A DNA stretch of 64,000 nucleotides from Pseudarthrobacter sp. NIBRBAC000502772. GTDB lineage: Bacteria; Actinomycetota; Actinomycetes; Actinomycetales; Micrococcaceae. Numbering within the stretch: the first letter of the stretch is position 1; every line of letters starts with the position of its first letter. Below are positions 26,941-36,413 of this stretch, piece after piece. Location of the stretch: assembly GCF_006517235.1 (NCBI RefSeq), contig NZ_CP041188.1, forward strand, positions 558,001 to 622,000. The letters run 5' to 3'. The notes beneath the pieces were generated by a model, which ran no database searches, had not been told where the DNA came from, and saw nothing but the letters and a program-made list of their open reading frames with translations. The translations under genes and the position numbers were made by a program.

Positions 26941-27027
26941 CCGTCCGTTCCACCGCCACCAGGATTGCCTGGTCCAGCTCCACATTTTGGTGAACTAGGG
27001 CCAATGGCCGGTGGGAAGGTCCACGTA
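26941..27027 (-). pseudogene. Decayed C-terminal fragment of an alpha/beta hydrolase, partial copy of the gene at 53.6 kb
   Basis: These 87 bases align by eye with 53628-53715, the 3' end of the intact hydrolase gene, with roughly nine of ten bases identical. The copy has a TAG in place of CAG in the block GHWPQFTK and a one-base deletion just after it, so VDLPTGHWP and the VELDQAIL continuation are in different frames. It is clearly non-functional. Confidence 0.75.
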
Positions 27028-27489
27028 AAGTCTTCGATAGCGCTCTCGTTGGATAACTGGCATGCCGATAACCTGCCATATGTCGGCCCGGCCGGGCTGA
27101 CGGGCCGACGGGGGAGTGGTAGCCGCATCTGCTCCCACTCGTCTTTCAACATGAGGCTTGCAAGACGACCCGACCCGGTGCGATGACTGCCGACTGACGT
27201 TCCGGCGTGTCAAGAGGGACGCCTCAGAAAGTGTCGCGGTGGGGGGACCGGTTTACGGGGCGCTCAGCCAGCAACCCAAACTGCGGTTTATCCTGTAACT
27301 TTCGGCGCAAAATGGCCGGTTTTTCGCAGCGTTATTTATCTCGCTTTCGCAGGACGAGCCGTGGAAGCAGGCAACCAATCACTCGACGTCACTGTCGAAG
27401 CGTCCCGTTGAAGACCCTATGGTCGCCAATCAGCTCTCCGGATCCGTGCGCAGCCACCGGGCTAAATTTTAAATGACAGAAGAGAACCC
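27028..27489. other. Intergenic stretch upstream of the damaged resolvase
   Basis: Apart from a weak continuation of the hydrolase relic to about 27075, I see no gene here. Given its place before a resolvase relic, part of it may once have been a res site, but no clear repeats remain. Confidence 0.35.
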
Positions 27490-28044
27490 TTGCTCGTCGA
27501 ATACATGCGCGTTTCGAAGGCCGACAGGTCCCAGACCACGGACCTGCAGCGCGATGCGCTCCTGGCCGAAGGGCTGGATCCGGCCTCGGTGTACGAGGAG
27601 AAGGCCTCCGGCAAGAAGGAAGACCGCCCCCAGCTGGCCGCCTGCCTCAACGCCGTGCGCCACGGCGACACCCTTGTTGTTTGGAAGCTGGATCGGCTGG
27701 GCCGGGATCTGCGCCACCTGGTCAACATCGTCCCCGACCTGACCGAACGCGGCATCGGGCTGAAAGTTCTCACCGACCAGGGAGCGGCCATCGACACCAC
27801 CACGGCCTCCGGGAAGATGGTCTTCGGGACCTTCGCCGCCCTGGCCGAATTTGAACGCGACCCGATCTCCGAGCGCACCATCGCCGACCTCGTCTCCGCG
27901 CGCGCCCGTTCAAAATGCCCCCCCGCGAAACTCCGGCTCGCCATGGCCTCCAGGGGTCAGCCAGAGACCAAGGTCGGCGGCCTCCGCGAAGAGCTGGGAA
28001 TCACCCGGCAAACAAGCGACTGGCTATGGGCGTCGTGGCTATAG
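27490..28044 (+). pseudogene. Damaged serine resolvase (Tn3 type)
   Basis: The N-terminal catalytic part is readable (YMRVSKADRSQTTDLQRDA, VVWKLDRLGRDLRHLV, FGTFAALAEFERD). The usual EFERELI is EFERDPI. The segment between the catalytic domain and the helix-turn-helix is shortened (ARARSKCPPAKL), and after GITRQT the frame turns into unrelated residues before an early stop. The start is TTG 27490. The mutations suggest an inactive relic, although a 184-residue product is still open. It is a different lineage from the intact resolvase at 7.9 kb. Confidence 0.7.
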
Positions 28045-28222
28045 GGGTGGGCGGTCAGGTCCACGCTTGGGATGATCATCGGCAATTCTTTCTATCCCCG
28101 GTCCTTTGTGGACGGCGGGAGGGTCTTTTGCGGTGGGCAACAGCGGCGGTGCAGGGAACAGCCGCGCGGCAGTGGGGACTCCGGGGGTGGTGACGCCACA
28201 GCCTTGCGGCCGTCGATGTGCG

Positions 28223-29338
28223 TCAGCCGACGCGTTGTCCTTCGAGGGCGCCTTCGACGTCGGCGAGCAGTTCCTTCCAGCTGGCGGCAAACTTGCCCAG
28301 GCCTTCGGATTCCAGCAGCGCCACAACGTCGTTGTAAGAGATGCCCAGTGCATCGAGGGCCATCAGCGTGGCGTTGGCGTCCTCGTAACCGCCGGTGACG
28401 GTGTCGCCCGTGACGACGCCGTGGTCGAACGTCGCGTCGAGGGTCTTCTCCGGCATGGTGTTGACGACGCCTGGTGCTGCGAGTTCCGTGACGTAGAGGG
28501 TGTCCGGGTAGGCCGGGTCCTTCACGCCGGTGGAGGCCCACAGCGGACGCTGGGGGCGTGCTCCGGCTTCGGCGAGGAGGGCCCAGCGTTCGGTGGAGAA
28601 CAGCTCTTCGTAGACCTGGTAGGCAAGGCGGGCGTTGGCAATGCCGGCCATCCCCTTGAGCGACAAGGCCAGGAGGGTGCCGATGGCGTTGAGGCGCTTG
28701 TCGATTTCGGCGTCGACGCGGGACACGAAGAAAGACGCCACGGAGTGGATCGTGGACAGGTCGTGGCCGTTCTCCGTGGCCTGCTCCAGGCCGTTCTGAA
28801 AAGCGTTGATCACGGCGCGGTAGCGGTCCAGGGAGAAGATCAGGGTCACGTTGACGCTGATGCCTTCGCCCAGGGTTGCCGTGATGGCTTCGAGCCCTTC
28901 CAAGGTTGCCGGGATCTTGATCAGGACGTTGTCCTTGTTGACCTTGGCGTACAGGTGCTTCGCTTCGGCGATCGTGCCGGCTGTGTCCCAGGCGAGGCGG
29001 GGATCCACCTCGATGGAGACCCGGCCGTCAACACCCTTGGTCGCCGCGGCAACCGGGGCGAACAGGTCGCAGGCGTCGGCAACATCGGTGGTGGTGATTT
29101 CGAAGATGGTCTCTTCAACGGTGGCGCCCTTGGCTGCCTCTTCGGCAATCACGGCGTCGTAGACGCTGCCCGCAGTGATGGCGGCGTGGAAGATGCTCGG
29201 GTTCGTGGTGACACCGACGACGTTCTTCTCTTCGATCAGTTTCTGCAGGGTGCCGCTGGCAAGGCGTTCGCGGGAAAGGTCATCCAGCCAGATGGAGACG
29301 CCGGCGTCGGAGAGCTGCTGGGTTGGGGTGGTGGTCAT
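28223..29338 (-). CDS. tal: Transaldolase
   Basis: This 371-residue transaldolase has the actinobacterial long form: [15 protein letters not shown] and [13 protein letters not shown] at the start, the Schiff-base lysine in NVLIKIPAT, and a conserved [14 protein letters not shown] block. It moves a dihydroxyacetone unit between sugar phosphates; D-erythrose 4-phosphate is one of its substrates. ATG 29338 has AGGAG seven bases upstream; the frame extending further belongs to tkt. It follows tkt on the same strand by 44 bases. Confidence 0.97.
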   Translation of the reverse strand: MTTTPTQQLSDAGVSIWLDDLSRERLASGTLQKLIEEKNVVGVTTNPSIFHAAITAGSVYDAVIAEEAAKGATVEETIFEITTTDVADACDLFAPVAAATKGVDGRVSIEVDPRLAWDTAGTIAEAKHLYAKVNKDNVLIKIPATLEGLEAITATLGEGISVNVTLIFSLDRYRAVINAFQNGLEQATENGHDLSTIHSVASFFVSRVDAEIDKRLNAIGTLLALSLKGMAGIANARLAYQVYEELFSTERWALLAEAGARPQRPLWASTGVKDPAYPDTLYVTELAAPGVVNTMPEKTLDATFDHGVVTGDTVTGGYEDANATLMALDALGISYNDVVALLESEGLGKFAASWKELLADVEGALEGQRVG

Positions 29339-29382
29339 GTGATAACTCCTGGAAATCTGGGTCCTTGAAAACGGGGGGTGGA

Positions 29383-31539
29383 TCAAGACGAAAGGCTGGA
29401 GAGGGAAACCTTGGCCGCGGCGGCGACTGCCTCCGCGGTGATGCCGAACTCCTGGAAGAGGCGCCTGCCGTCGGCCGAGGCGCCGTAGTGCTCGAGGGAG
29501 ATGGAGCGGCCGGCGTCGCCGACGAATTCCTTCCAGCCCAGTGCCAGGCCTGCCTCGACCGAGATGCGGGCCTTGACCGTGGCGGGCAGGACGGCTTCGC
29601 GGTAGGCGGCGTCCTGCTTGGTGAACCACTCCACGCAGGGCATGGACACGACACGGGCCGCGATGCCGTCGGCCTGCAGGGCCGCACGGGCCTGCACGGC
29701 GAGCTGGACCTCGGAGCCGGTGCCGATCAGGATCACGTCGGCCGGGACCGTGGCGCCGTCCCGGGAGGCTTCGGCCAGGACGTAGCCGCCCTTCGCGACG
29801 CCGGACACGGCACCGAAGGTGTCGCCTTCTGCGTCGCCTTCACCGCGGGCGTAGGTGGGGATGTTCTGCCGGGTCAGGACAATGCCGGCCGGGTTCTCGT
29901 GGTTCTCCAGCATGGTCTTCCACGCCACAGAGACCTCGTTGGCGTCGCCCGGGCGGACCACGTCCAGGCCCGGGATGGCCCGCAGCGTGGACAGCTGCTC
30001 CACCGGCTGGTGGGTGGGGCCGTCCTCGCCCAGGCCGATCGAGTCATGCGTCCAGACGTACAGCGAGGGGACACCCATAAGTGCGCCGAGTCGGATCGCG
30101 GGGCGCTGGTAGTCGGAGAAGATCAGGAACGTGCCCGAGAACGCCCGGGTCCGCCCGTGCAGGGAGATGCCGTTCACGATCGAGGCGGCGGCGTGCTCCC
30201 GGATGCCGAAGTGCAGGACCCGCCCGTACGGGTTGCCCTTCCAGGCCCCGGTGGAGCGTGAGGCCGGGATGAACGACGCGGAACCCTCGATGGTGGTGTT
30301 GTTGGACTCGGCGAGGTCGGCGGAGCCGCCCCAGAGTTCGGGCAGGACCGGTCCGATCGCGTTAAGGACCATGCCCGACGCGGCGCGGGTGGAGACGTCC
30401 TTGCCGGCTTCGAAGACCGGCAGGGCCGCGTCCAGCTCCACGGGCAGCTTCTTGGCCTCGATCCGCTCCAGCAGGGCAGCGTTTTCGGGGTTGGTGGCCT
30501 TCCAGGCCTCGAACCAGAACTGCCATTGGGTGCGGGCGGCGGCGCCGCGCTCCACCACGGTGCGGGCGTGGGCCAGGACGTCCTCGTCGACCTGGAAGGT
30601 CCGGGCTGGGTCGAAGCCCAGGACCTGCTTCAGGGCCGCGACTTCCTCGCTGCCCAGGGCCGAACCGTGGATCTTGCCGGTGTTCTGCTTCTTGGGCGCC
30701 GGGTAGCCGATGATGGTCCGCAGCGAAATGATCGAGGGCCTGGTGGTCTCGGCCTTCGCGGCGAGCAGCGCGGAGTAGAGTTCCTGGACGTCTTCGACGT
30801 ATTCGCCGGTCTTGGTCCAGTCGACCCGCTGGGTGTGCCAGCCGTAGGCCTCGTAGCGCTTGAGCACGTCCTCGGTGAACGCGATGTCGGTGTCATCTTC
30901 GATCGAGATGTGGTTCTCATCGTAGACAACGACAAGGTTGCCCAGTTCCTGGTGCCCGGCGAGCGAGGACGCCTCGGAGGTCACCCCTTCCTGCAGGTCC
31001 CCGTCGGAGGCGATGACCCAGATCGTGTGATCGAACGGGGAGGTGCCTGCCGCGGCCTGCGGGTCGAACAGGCCGCGCATGCGGCGCTGGGAGTAGGCGA
31101 AACCGACCGAGGAGGCCAGGCCCTGGCCTAGCGGGCCGGTGGTGATCTCCACCCCGGCGGTGTGCCGGTATTCCGGGTGCCCCGGCGTCAGCGACCCCCA
31201 GGTCCGCAGCGCCTGCAGGTCCTTCAGCTCCAGCCCGTAGCCGGAGAGGAACAGCTGGATGTAAAGGGTCAGCGACGTGTGGCCCGGGGACAGGACGAAC
31301 CGGTCCCGGCCGATCCAGTCCGGGTTCGCCGGGTCGTGGCGCATCAGCTTCTGGAAGAGAAGGTATGCGGCCGGGGCAAGGCTCATAGCGGTGCCGGGGT
31401 GGCCGTTGCCTACTTTTTCGACGGCGTCAGCGGCCAGGACCCGGACAGTGTCCACGGCCTTCTGGTCCAAACTGGTCCATGACAGGACGTCATCGACCTC
31501 ATGGGTGCCTGGCAGTTCTAGTTCTTCCAGCTGAGACAT
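29383..31539 (-). CDS. tkt: Transketolase
   Basis: This 718-residue transketolase binds thiamine diphosphate in the N-terminal half ([33 protein letters not shown]). It has the Pyr domain ([34 protein letters not shown]) and a C-terminal domain. It uses D-erythrose 4-phosphate, xylulose 5-phosphate and ribose 5-phosphate. I chose ATG 31537-31539 ([11 protein letters not shown]) with AGGA upstream rather than the 84-base-longer frame. Its position beside polyol genes suggests that it handles the erythrose 4-phosphate they would make; it may also be the main chromosomal copy. Confidence 0.97.
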   Translation of the reverse strand: MSQLEELELPGTHEVDDVLSWTSLDQKAVDTVRVLAADAVEKVGNGHPGTAMSLAPAAYLLFQKLMRHDPANPDWIGRDRFVLSPGHTSLTLYIQLFLSGYGLELKDLQALRTWGSLTPGHPEYRHTAGVEITTGPLGQGLASSVGFAYSQRRMRGLFDPQAAAGTSPFDHTIWVIASDGDLQEGVTSEASSLAGHQELGNLVVVYDENHISIEDDTDIAFTEDVLKRYEAYGWHTQRVDWTKTGEYVEDVQELYSALLAAKAETTRPSIISLRTIIGYPAPKKQNTGKIHGSALGSEEVAALKQVLGFDPARTFQVDEDVLAHARTVVERGAAARTQWQFWFEAWKATNPENAALLERIEAKKLPVELDAALPVFEAGKDVSTRAASGMVLNAIGPVLPELWGGSADLAESNNTTIEGSASFIPASRSTGAWKGNPYGRVLHFGIREHAAASIVNGISLHGRTRAFSGTFLIFSDYQRPAIRLGALMGVPSLYVWTHDSIGLGEDGPTHQPVEQLSTLRAIPGLDVVRPGDANEVSVAWKTMLENHENPAGIVLTRQNIPTYARGEGDAEGDTFGAVSGVAKGGYVLAEASRDGATVPADVILIGTGSEVQLAVQARAALQADGIAARVVSMPCVEWFTKQDAAYREAVLPATVKARISVEAGLALGWKEFVGDAGRSISLEHYGASADGRRLFQEFGITAEAVAAAAKVSLSSLSS

Positions 31540-31604
31540 ATGCCGGATCCTTTCTTTGGGCGCATCGGCGCTGTGATTGTTGGTTGTGCGATGACACTGT
31601 GGCG

Positions 31605-31988
31605 TCAGAAGGAGACGCCGCAACGCAATATGACGTTGGCGTACGGTGTCGCCTCTCCGGATCGGACGACGAGTTTGGCCGTCCCGACCAGTTGCTTGAG
31701 TTCTTCATGGGGGATGTATTCGACCGCGGGGAACCTGTCCGATATCCATTCGTTGGCTTTGCTCGCCGCTGATTCCGATGCCGCGATGCAGCCTTCGAAG
31801 ATGACATCGTTGCGCAGTGCGTCGAGCACCTGGATGAAGCCGGGGGTGCCCTGGACCAAGGCCAGGTCCACGCTTGGGGTGCCAAGGGGGATGGGGAGGC
31901 CGCAGTCAGCGACCACGACCAGATCCCCGTGGCCCAGGGTGGAAATCGCAGCGTTGAGGGCCCCGTTGAGGATGCCGTTCTTTTTCAC
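31605..31988 (-). CDS. rbsD: D-ribose pyranase RbsD
   Basis: This 127-residue RbsD/FucU-fold mutarotase reads MKKNGILNGALNAAISTLGHGD, with the catalytic His in LGHGD and the VVADCGLPIPLG block. It interconverts pyranose and furanose forms of ribose (or a related sugar). It starts at GTG 31988, overlapping the rbsK stop (GTGA). It lies between rbsK and tkt. Confidence 0.94.
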   Translation of the reverse strand: MKKNGILNGALNAAISTLGHGDLVVVADCGLPIPLGTPSVDLALVQGTPGFIQVLDALRNDVIFEGCIAASESAASKANEWISDRFPAVEYIPHEELKQLVGTAKLVVRSGEATPYANVILRCGVSF

Positions 31989-32923
31989 ATCATCACCCCG
32001 GGCAGTTCATCCCTGGACGTGGGGTAGGACGGCTGCGTTCCGAATCGCTGTACCGAGTACGCACCAACGCGAACAGCAAATTCCACGGCTTCACTCAAGC
32101 TTGTTCCTGCAGCCAGGCTGGCGCTTAAGACACCCACGAAGGCGTCTCCGGCCCCCGAGGTGTCTGCCACATCCACCTTGGGGGAGGAAACGGAGTGAAT
32201 GCCGTGCCCCTCCGAGAACATGGCACCGCGGGCCCCTCGTGTCAGAACCACTGACACCGGGCCGGAGGCCGCAAGTGCCTCCGTGAGGTCTGCGTGCCCG
32301 GTCGGAACCGGCATCTCCGGCTTCAGCTGGCGCAGGACAAGTGCTGCTTCGTGTTCGTTCACCACGAGGGGGTCTGCTGCCCGGATTGCATCCGGCGAGA
32401 GGCTGATAACGGGTGCCAGGTTCAGGACAACCCGTCCTGTGGCAATTGCGATGGCGGTTTCGGTGGTGCTTGGCGGAATTTCGCCTTGAACCACGAGAAT
32501 CGCGGCACCGGCGATGGTATCCCTGCACTTAAGGACTGCTTCGGCGTCCATCTGTGCGTTGGCTCCGGTAGTGTTCTCACCGCTATCGTCCACGGTCACT
32601 ATGGCCATGCCGGTCGCCGTTCCGCACCCGAGCACGCCGTCCAGGTCCACCCCGGCGGACCTGAGACTTTCCAAGGCCACGGCAGCATTGGCATCCTGGC
32701 CAACCGAGCCGATAAGCCTTGTTTTCGCGCCCAGCCGGGCGGCGGCGAGAGCCTGGTTTGCTCCTTTGCCGCCAGGCAGGATGCGCATTTCCTTTCCCTG
32801 TACTGTCTCGCCGGGACTGGGGTGTCTGGAGACGGTCGTCATCATGTCCACGTTGACCGATCCAACGACTACCACCTCCCTTTCGACCAGGGACGGCTTC
32901 GTTCCATTCATGTGTTGTTTCAT
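31985..32923 (-). CDS. rbsK: Ribokinase-like PfkB-family sugar kinase
   Basis: This kinase of about 312 residues has the PfkB signatures GGKGANQALAAARLGA near the N-terminus and DTSGAGDAFVGVLSASLA with the catalytic aspartate. VVVGSVNVDMM opens the fold. The likely reaction is ATP-dependent phosphorylation of ribose to ribose 5-phosphate, supported by rbsD and tkt downstream. A related pentose is possible. GTG 32926 and ATG 32923 are both usable starts. The gene is divergent from the polyol ABC operon. Confidence 0.9.
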   Translation of the reverse strand: MKQHMNGTKPSLVEREVVVVGSVNVDMMTTVSRHPSPGETVQGKEMRILPGGKGANQALAAARLGAKTRLIGSVGQDANAAVALESLRSAGVDLDGVLGCGTATGMAIVTVDDSGENTTGANAQMDAEAVLKCRDTIAGAAILVVQGEIPPSTTETAIAIATGRVVLNLAPVISLSPDAIRAADPLVVNEHEAALVLRQLKPEMPVPTGHADLTEALAASGPVSVVLTRGARGAMFSEGHGIHSVSSPKVDVADTSGAGDAFVGVLSASLAAGTSLSEAVEFAVRVGAYSVQRFGTQPSYPTSRDELPGVMM

Positions 32924-32970
32924 CACATTCTTCCCAGAGTCTTGCTCGGAGTGGAGGGTAAAGACAGTGG

Positions 32971-32999
32971 TTGACAGTGAGCAAACTCACAGCTATGTT
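32971..32999 (+). promoter_or_regulatory. Sigma-A-like promoter of the polyol/ABC operon
   Basis: TTGACA (32971-32976), a 17-base spacer and TATGTT (32994-32999) form a near-consensus promoter on the plus strand, about 155 bases before the dehydrogenase gene at 33155. The untranslated leader is long for the length of the gap. Confidence 0.75.
32977..32990. promoter_or_regulatory. Operator candidate between -35 and -10
   Basis: GTGAG-CAAA-CTCAC is a perfect inverted repeat lying wholly within the promoter spacer, where a repressor would block RNA polymerase. The DeoR-type regulator at 41.8 kb is the obvious candidate binder. Confidence 0.6.
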
Positions 33000-33012
33000 T
33001 TATTTATAACAT
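32995..33012. promoter_or_regulatory. Second palindrome overlapping the -10 element
   Basis: ATGTT and AACAT flank eight AT-rich bases, starting inside the -10 hexamer. This could be a second operator half or part of the divergent rbsK promoter. Confidence 0.4.
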
Positions 33013-33154
33013 GGTTCAGCCACAAAATCACAGAGATTTAACAAACTGAGCCGCCGATCAACTTTTCTTCAAGGGAGTCCTTGGTGGAAAGAAGCGAACC
33101 GCCCCGGCCTCGCAGCCGAGTCGGAGCACCCTTCCGATAGGAGCGTCAAAGCAG

Positions 33155-34171
33155 ATGCGCGCAATAGTTTTTGAAAGCCCAGGTCAGCTCGCACTCGGAG
33201 AAGTGCCGGATCCGGTCCCGGGACCCAAAGAAGTAGTCATCAAAGTAGCGGCAGTCGGTATCTGCGGCACGGATACCCATGTTCTCGACGGCGAATTCGA
33301 AGGCACCGTTTTCCCGCTCATCCCGGGCCACGAAGCATCCGGAACGGTCGAGGCAGTCGGAGAGGCCGTCACGAGCCTCGTGGTCGGCGACCATGTCGCC
33401 GTCAACCCCAGCACGACCTGCGGTGAATGCGAATACTGCCTGACAGGCAGGGGTAATCTGTGCCGCAACTGGAACGGCCTGGGAGTCGTGGCGAGCGACG
33501 GTGCAGCGGCCCAGTTCCTGAAAGCGCCGGTCAGTAACGTCTTCAAGCTCAGGCCTGAGACAGACCTGTATCAGGCAGCCCTGATCGAACCGCTGGCCTG
33601 CGCGATCCGCGGATTCGACATTCTGCCCCGCAAAATGGGCGAGCATTACCTCGTATACGGCGCCGGCACGATGGGTCTGCTGATGGCCCAGCTCGCGCCG
33701 CGGGCCGGTGCGGCCTCCGTGACTATCGTCGATCTGAACGAGAGCCGGCTGCAGGCCGCCCGGGACGTCGGAATCAAAAACGTATATGCGAACGCAGACG
33801 AAGCCGGCCGGGAGCAGTGGGACGTCGTGATCGACTGCACCGGCGTCATCCGTGCCATCGAGGACGGACTGCCGCGCGTGAAGGCAGGCGGAACCTTCCA
33901 GCACTTCGGTGTCGCCCCGGCAGAAGCGAAGACCGGCTACTCCCCGTTCCGCGTCTATCGCGACGAACTGAACATCGTCGGCACCATGGCGGTGCTCAAC
34001 ACCTTTGGCAGGGCAGTGGAAATGTTCGAAGCCGGGGCCATCAAGAGTGTGCCGATGATCAGCCACTCATTCACGCTTGAGGACTACAGCGACGCCCTGG
34101 ACATGTTCCGCAAGGGCACCGGCCGCAAGCTGCAAATCCGGCCCAACGACTCGACGTCACAGGTCCTCTAA
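33155..34171 (+). CDS. Zinc-dependent medium-chain alcohol/polyol dehydrogenase
   Basis: This 338-residue MDR dehydrogenase has a catalytic zinc site (GICGTDTH, GHEASGTVE), a structural zinc loop (CGECEYCLTGRGNLC) and the Rossmann motif VYGAGTMGLLMAQ. The aspartate at the end of the second strand (IVDLNES) favours NAD. It is first in the operon with a sugar ABC transporter, so it probably oxidises the imported polyol, for example a tetritol or pentitol, to a ketose. The substrate is inferred. Confidence 0.9.
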   Translation: MRAIVFESPGQLALGEVPDPVPGPKEVVIKVAAVGICGTDTHVLDGEFEGTVFPLIPGHEASGTVEAVGEAVTSLVVGDHVAVNPSTTCGECEYCLTGRGNLCRNWNGLGVVASDGAAAQFLKAPVSNVFKLRPETDLYQAALIEPLACAIRGFDILPRKMGEHYLVYGAGTMGLLMAQLAPRAGAASVTIVDLNESRLQAARDVGIKNVYANADEAGREQWDVVIDCTGVIRAIEDGLPRVKAGGTFQHFGVAPAEAKTGYSPFRVYRDELNIVGTMAVLNTFGRAVEMFEAGAIKSVPMISHSFTLEDYSDALDMFRKGTGRKLQIRPNDSTSQVL

Positions 34172-34875
34172 TGCCCATGCCGGCAGACATCCGCCCAGAA
34201 TCAAACACAGCAAAGATTGAGCCCATGAACACTCGCAAGTCAACGGCCGTCAGACCAGGCCGTCTTATCGGCATCGGCGCGATCCTCGTTCTCCTGATCC
34301 TGATGTTCTTCAGCACCAGAATATTCACGGGTTCCGAAGCTAACCAGACGGCGCCCGGCACCTTCAGCCCCCAGTCGTTTGCGCAGGAAAAATATGAATC
34401 GGAGATCGCACCCGACATCGTAAAGCGCGCGACCGACATCGCCACCGTCAGCCAGGCCATCGGGGCCGATCCTGCTGCAGCCGCAAAACAGTACGGCGTT
34501 GTCAGCGGTACGTCACCGGCTGTGTATTCGGTCAAAGTGACGGGAATCGCCGGCGCGCCCGATGCCAACGGTCTCGTGCCCGTGAAGGTCGACGGCGTTC
34601 CGGCCGACATCAAGGTTCTCGTGCAAATGGGCCCCGCCGTCAACGGCACCGCCGTTCGCGATGCCACGGGAAAAGTCGAATATGTCCAGTTCAAAAACCA
34701 GATCGATTATCAGAATGTCGGCGCTGAACTGAACAACCAGGTCAAGAAACTGGTACTCGCCAAGGTGGACGCGAAGGCGATGGAGGGCAAGACCGTTTCG
34801 GTAGTGGGGGCCTTCCAGCTGATCAATCCCGCCGCGTACATCGTGACCCCCGTAAAGGTTGACGTGACGAAATGA
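34171..34875 (+). CDS. DUF2291 family membrane-anchored protein of the sugar ABC operon
   Basis: This 234-residue protein has one N-terminal membrane segment (GRLIGIGAILVLLILMFFSTR) and an extracytoplasmic domain. The features fit DUF2291, whose genes accompany ribose/polyol-type ABC transporters. It starts at ATG 34171, overlapping the dehydrogenase stop by one base; an internal ATG at 34225 is an alternative. No cysteine lipobox is present. Its function is unknown; a role in substrate capture or transporter assembly is a guess from position. Confidence 0.8.
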   Translation: MPMPADIRPESNTAKIEPMNTRKSTAVRPGRLIGIGAILVLLILMFFSTRIFTGSEANQTAPGTFSPQSFAQEKYESEIAPDIVKRATDIATVSQAIGADPAAAAKQYGVVSGTSPAVYSVKVTGIAGAPDANGLVPVKVDGVPADIKVLVQMGPAVNGTAVRDATGKVEYVQFKNQIDYQNVGAELNNQVKKLVLAKVDAKAMEGKTVSVVGAFQLINPAAYIVTPVKVDVTK

Positions 34876-36413
34876 CTGCCAACGTGATACTTCGCGCAAA
34901 AAATGTCACCAAGCGCTACGGCGGCACACACGCCCTCAAAGGCGTCGACTTTGAGGTCACCGAGGGTAAAGTGACCGCGCTTTTTGGAGAAAACGGTGCA
35001 GGAAAATCCACCCTGATGAAGATTCTGTCGGGGATTGAAATGCCAACGTCCGGCAGCCTTGAGCTTCGGGGTGAGACGGCTGAATTTTCATCAACCGTTG
35101 ATGCCCGGGACCAGGGGATCTCGATTATTCACCAGGAGCTGAGTCTCTGCCCGAACCTGAGTGTGCGGGACAACATCTTCATGGGCCGGGAAATTACCCG
35201 CAAATCAGGCGCAGTGGACTACCCGGCGGAACGCAGCATCGTCAAAGAACTGATGGAGCGGCTCGAAGAACCCATCGACCCGGATACCCTGGTGGCCGAC
35301 CTGCGCCTTGGCCAGCAGCAGATCGTGGAGATTGCACGTGCCCTGTCAGTAAACGCGCGGATTCTGATCATGGACGAACCAACGTCGGCCCTGAGCGCTT
35401 CCGAAGTCGAGGTTCTCTTCAAGGTCATCCGGGATCTCACCGATTCCGGTGTCTCGATCGTCTACATCTCACACCACCTCGAGGAAGCCATCGAGATTGC
35501 CGATTACGCGGTGGTACTGCGGGACGGCTCGATGGTGGCCGCGGAGGACATGGACGATGTCGACCTCGACTGGATCGTCGGAAACATGGTAGGCCGCAAC
35601 TTCGATCTCGGTCAGCCGCCGACCGCCGACTTCGGCGAAGTCGCCCTGGAAATCGATGACGTGAAAGTAGCCGATCCCTCGAACCCGGAGCGCCTGTCCG
35701 TGAACGGGGTCTCCATCGACGTGCGGGCCGGGGAAATAGTCTGCATCTACGGTCTTATGGGTGCAGGCAGGACGGAAATGCTTGAAGCACTTGCAGGGCG
35801 CGTTCCGCTGGCCGGCGGCCGCGTCGTCGTTGACGGCCGGGACCTGGCCGGACTTTCCATCGCCGGGCGCATCGCCTGGGGGCTGGGCCTGGTGCCGGAG
35901 GACCGGCAGCGGGACGGGCTCGTACAGACGATGTCGGTCGGCCGGAATCTCTCCCTGGCCAGCCTCGGGTCCTTCGCTAAAGGACTGCTGCTCTCAGGCC
36001 CGGCCGAGGACACATTGGTTGCGCAGGGAATCAAGGACGTCAGAGTCAAGACGGCGGGGCCTTCGGCCGCGATAGGTTCCCTCAGCGGCGGCAACCAGCA
36101 GAAGGTGGTCATCGGCAAGATGCTCGCCACCAAGCCCAAGGTGATTCTTCTGGATGAACCAAGCCGGGGAATCGACATCGGAGCAAAGGCGGAGGTCTTC
36201 GGACTGCTCAGTGAACTGGCCGGAAACGGCTTGGCGGTCCTTTATTCGACGTCCGAGGTGGGCGAGTGCCTGAGCATTGCCCACAGGGTGATCGTGATGA
36301 GTAAAGGCCGCATTTCCGCCGAATTCGACGCATCGGCCACAACAAAAGAGCAAATTATGGCAGCCTCGGGCGAGGCCGCCACCACATCGAAGACGAATGG
36401 ACACGAGAAATGA
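34872..36413 (+). CDS. Sugar/polyol ABC transporter ATP-binding protein (RbsA/MglA type)
   Basis: This 513-residue tandem ABC ATPase has an N-half with Walker A GENGAGKSTLMK, signature-like LRLGQQQIVEIARAL and Walker B RILIMDEPTSA. The C-half has a degenerate P-loop (GLMGAGRTEMLEAL), the signature LSGGNQQKVVIGKML and ILLDEPSRGID. It powers import by the permease and binding protein encoded next. Four-base overlaps join it to the genes on both sides. Confidence 0.95.
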   Translation: MTANVILRAKNVTKRYGGTHALKGVDFEVTEGKVTALFGENGAGKSTLMKILSGIEMPTSGSLELRGETAEFSSTVDARDQGISIIHQELSLCPNLSVRDNIFMGREITRKSGAVDYPAERSIVKELMERLEEPIDPDTLVADLRLGQQQIVEIARALSVNARILIMDEPTSALSASEVEVLFKVIRDLTDSGVSIVYISHHLEEAIEIADYAVVLRDGSMVAAEDMDDVDLDWIVGNMVGRNFDLGQPPTADFGEVALEIDDVKVADPSNPERLSVNGVSIDVRAGEIVCIYGLMGAGRTEMLEALAGRVPLAGGRVVVDGRDLAGLSIAGRIAWGLGLVPEDRQRDGLVQTMSVGRNLSLASLGSFAKGLLLSGPAEDTLVAQGIKDVRVKTAGPSAAIGSLSGGNQQKVVIGKMLATKPKVILLDEPSRGIDIGAKAEVFGLLSELAGNGLAVLYSTSEVGECLSIAHRVIVMSKGRISAEFDASATTKEQIMAASGEAATTSKTNGHEK

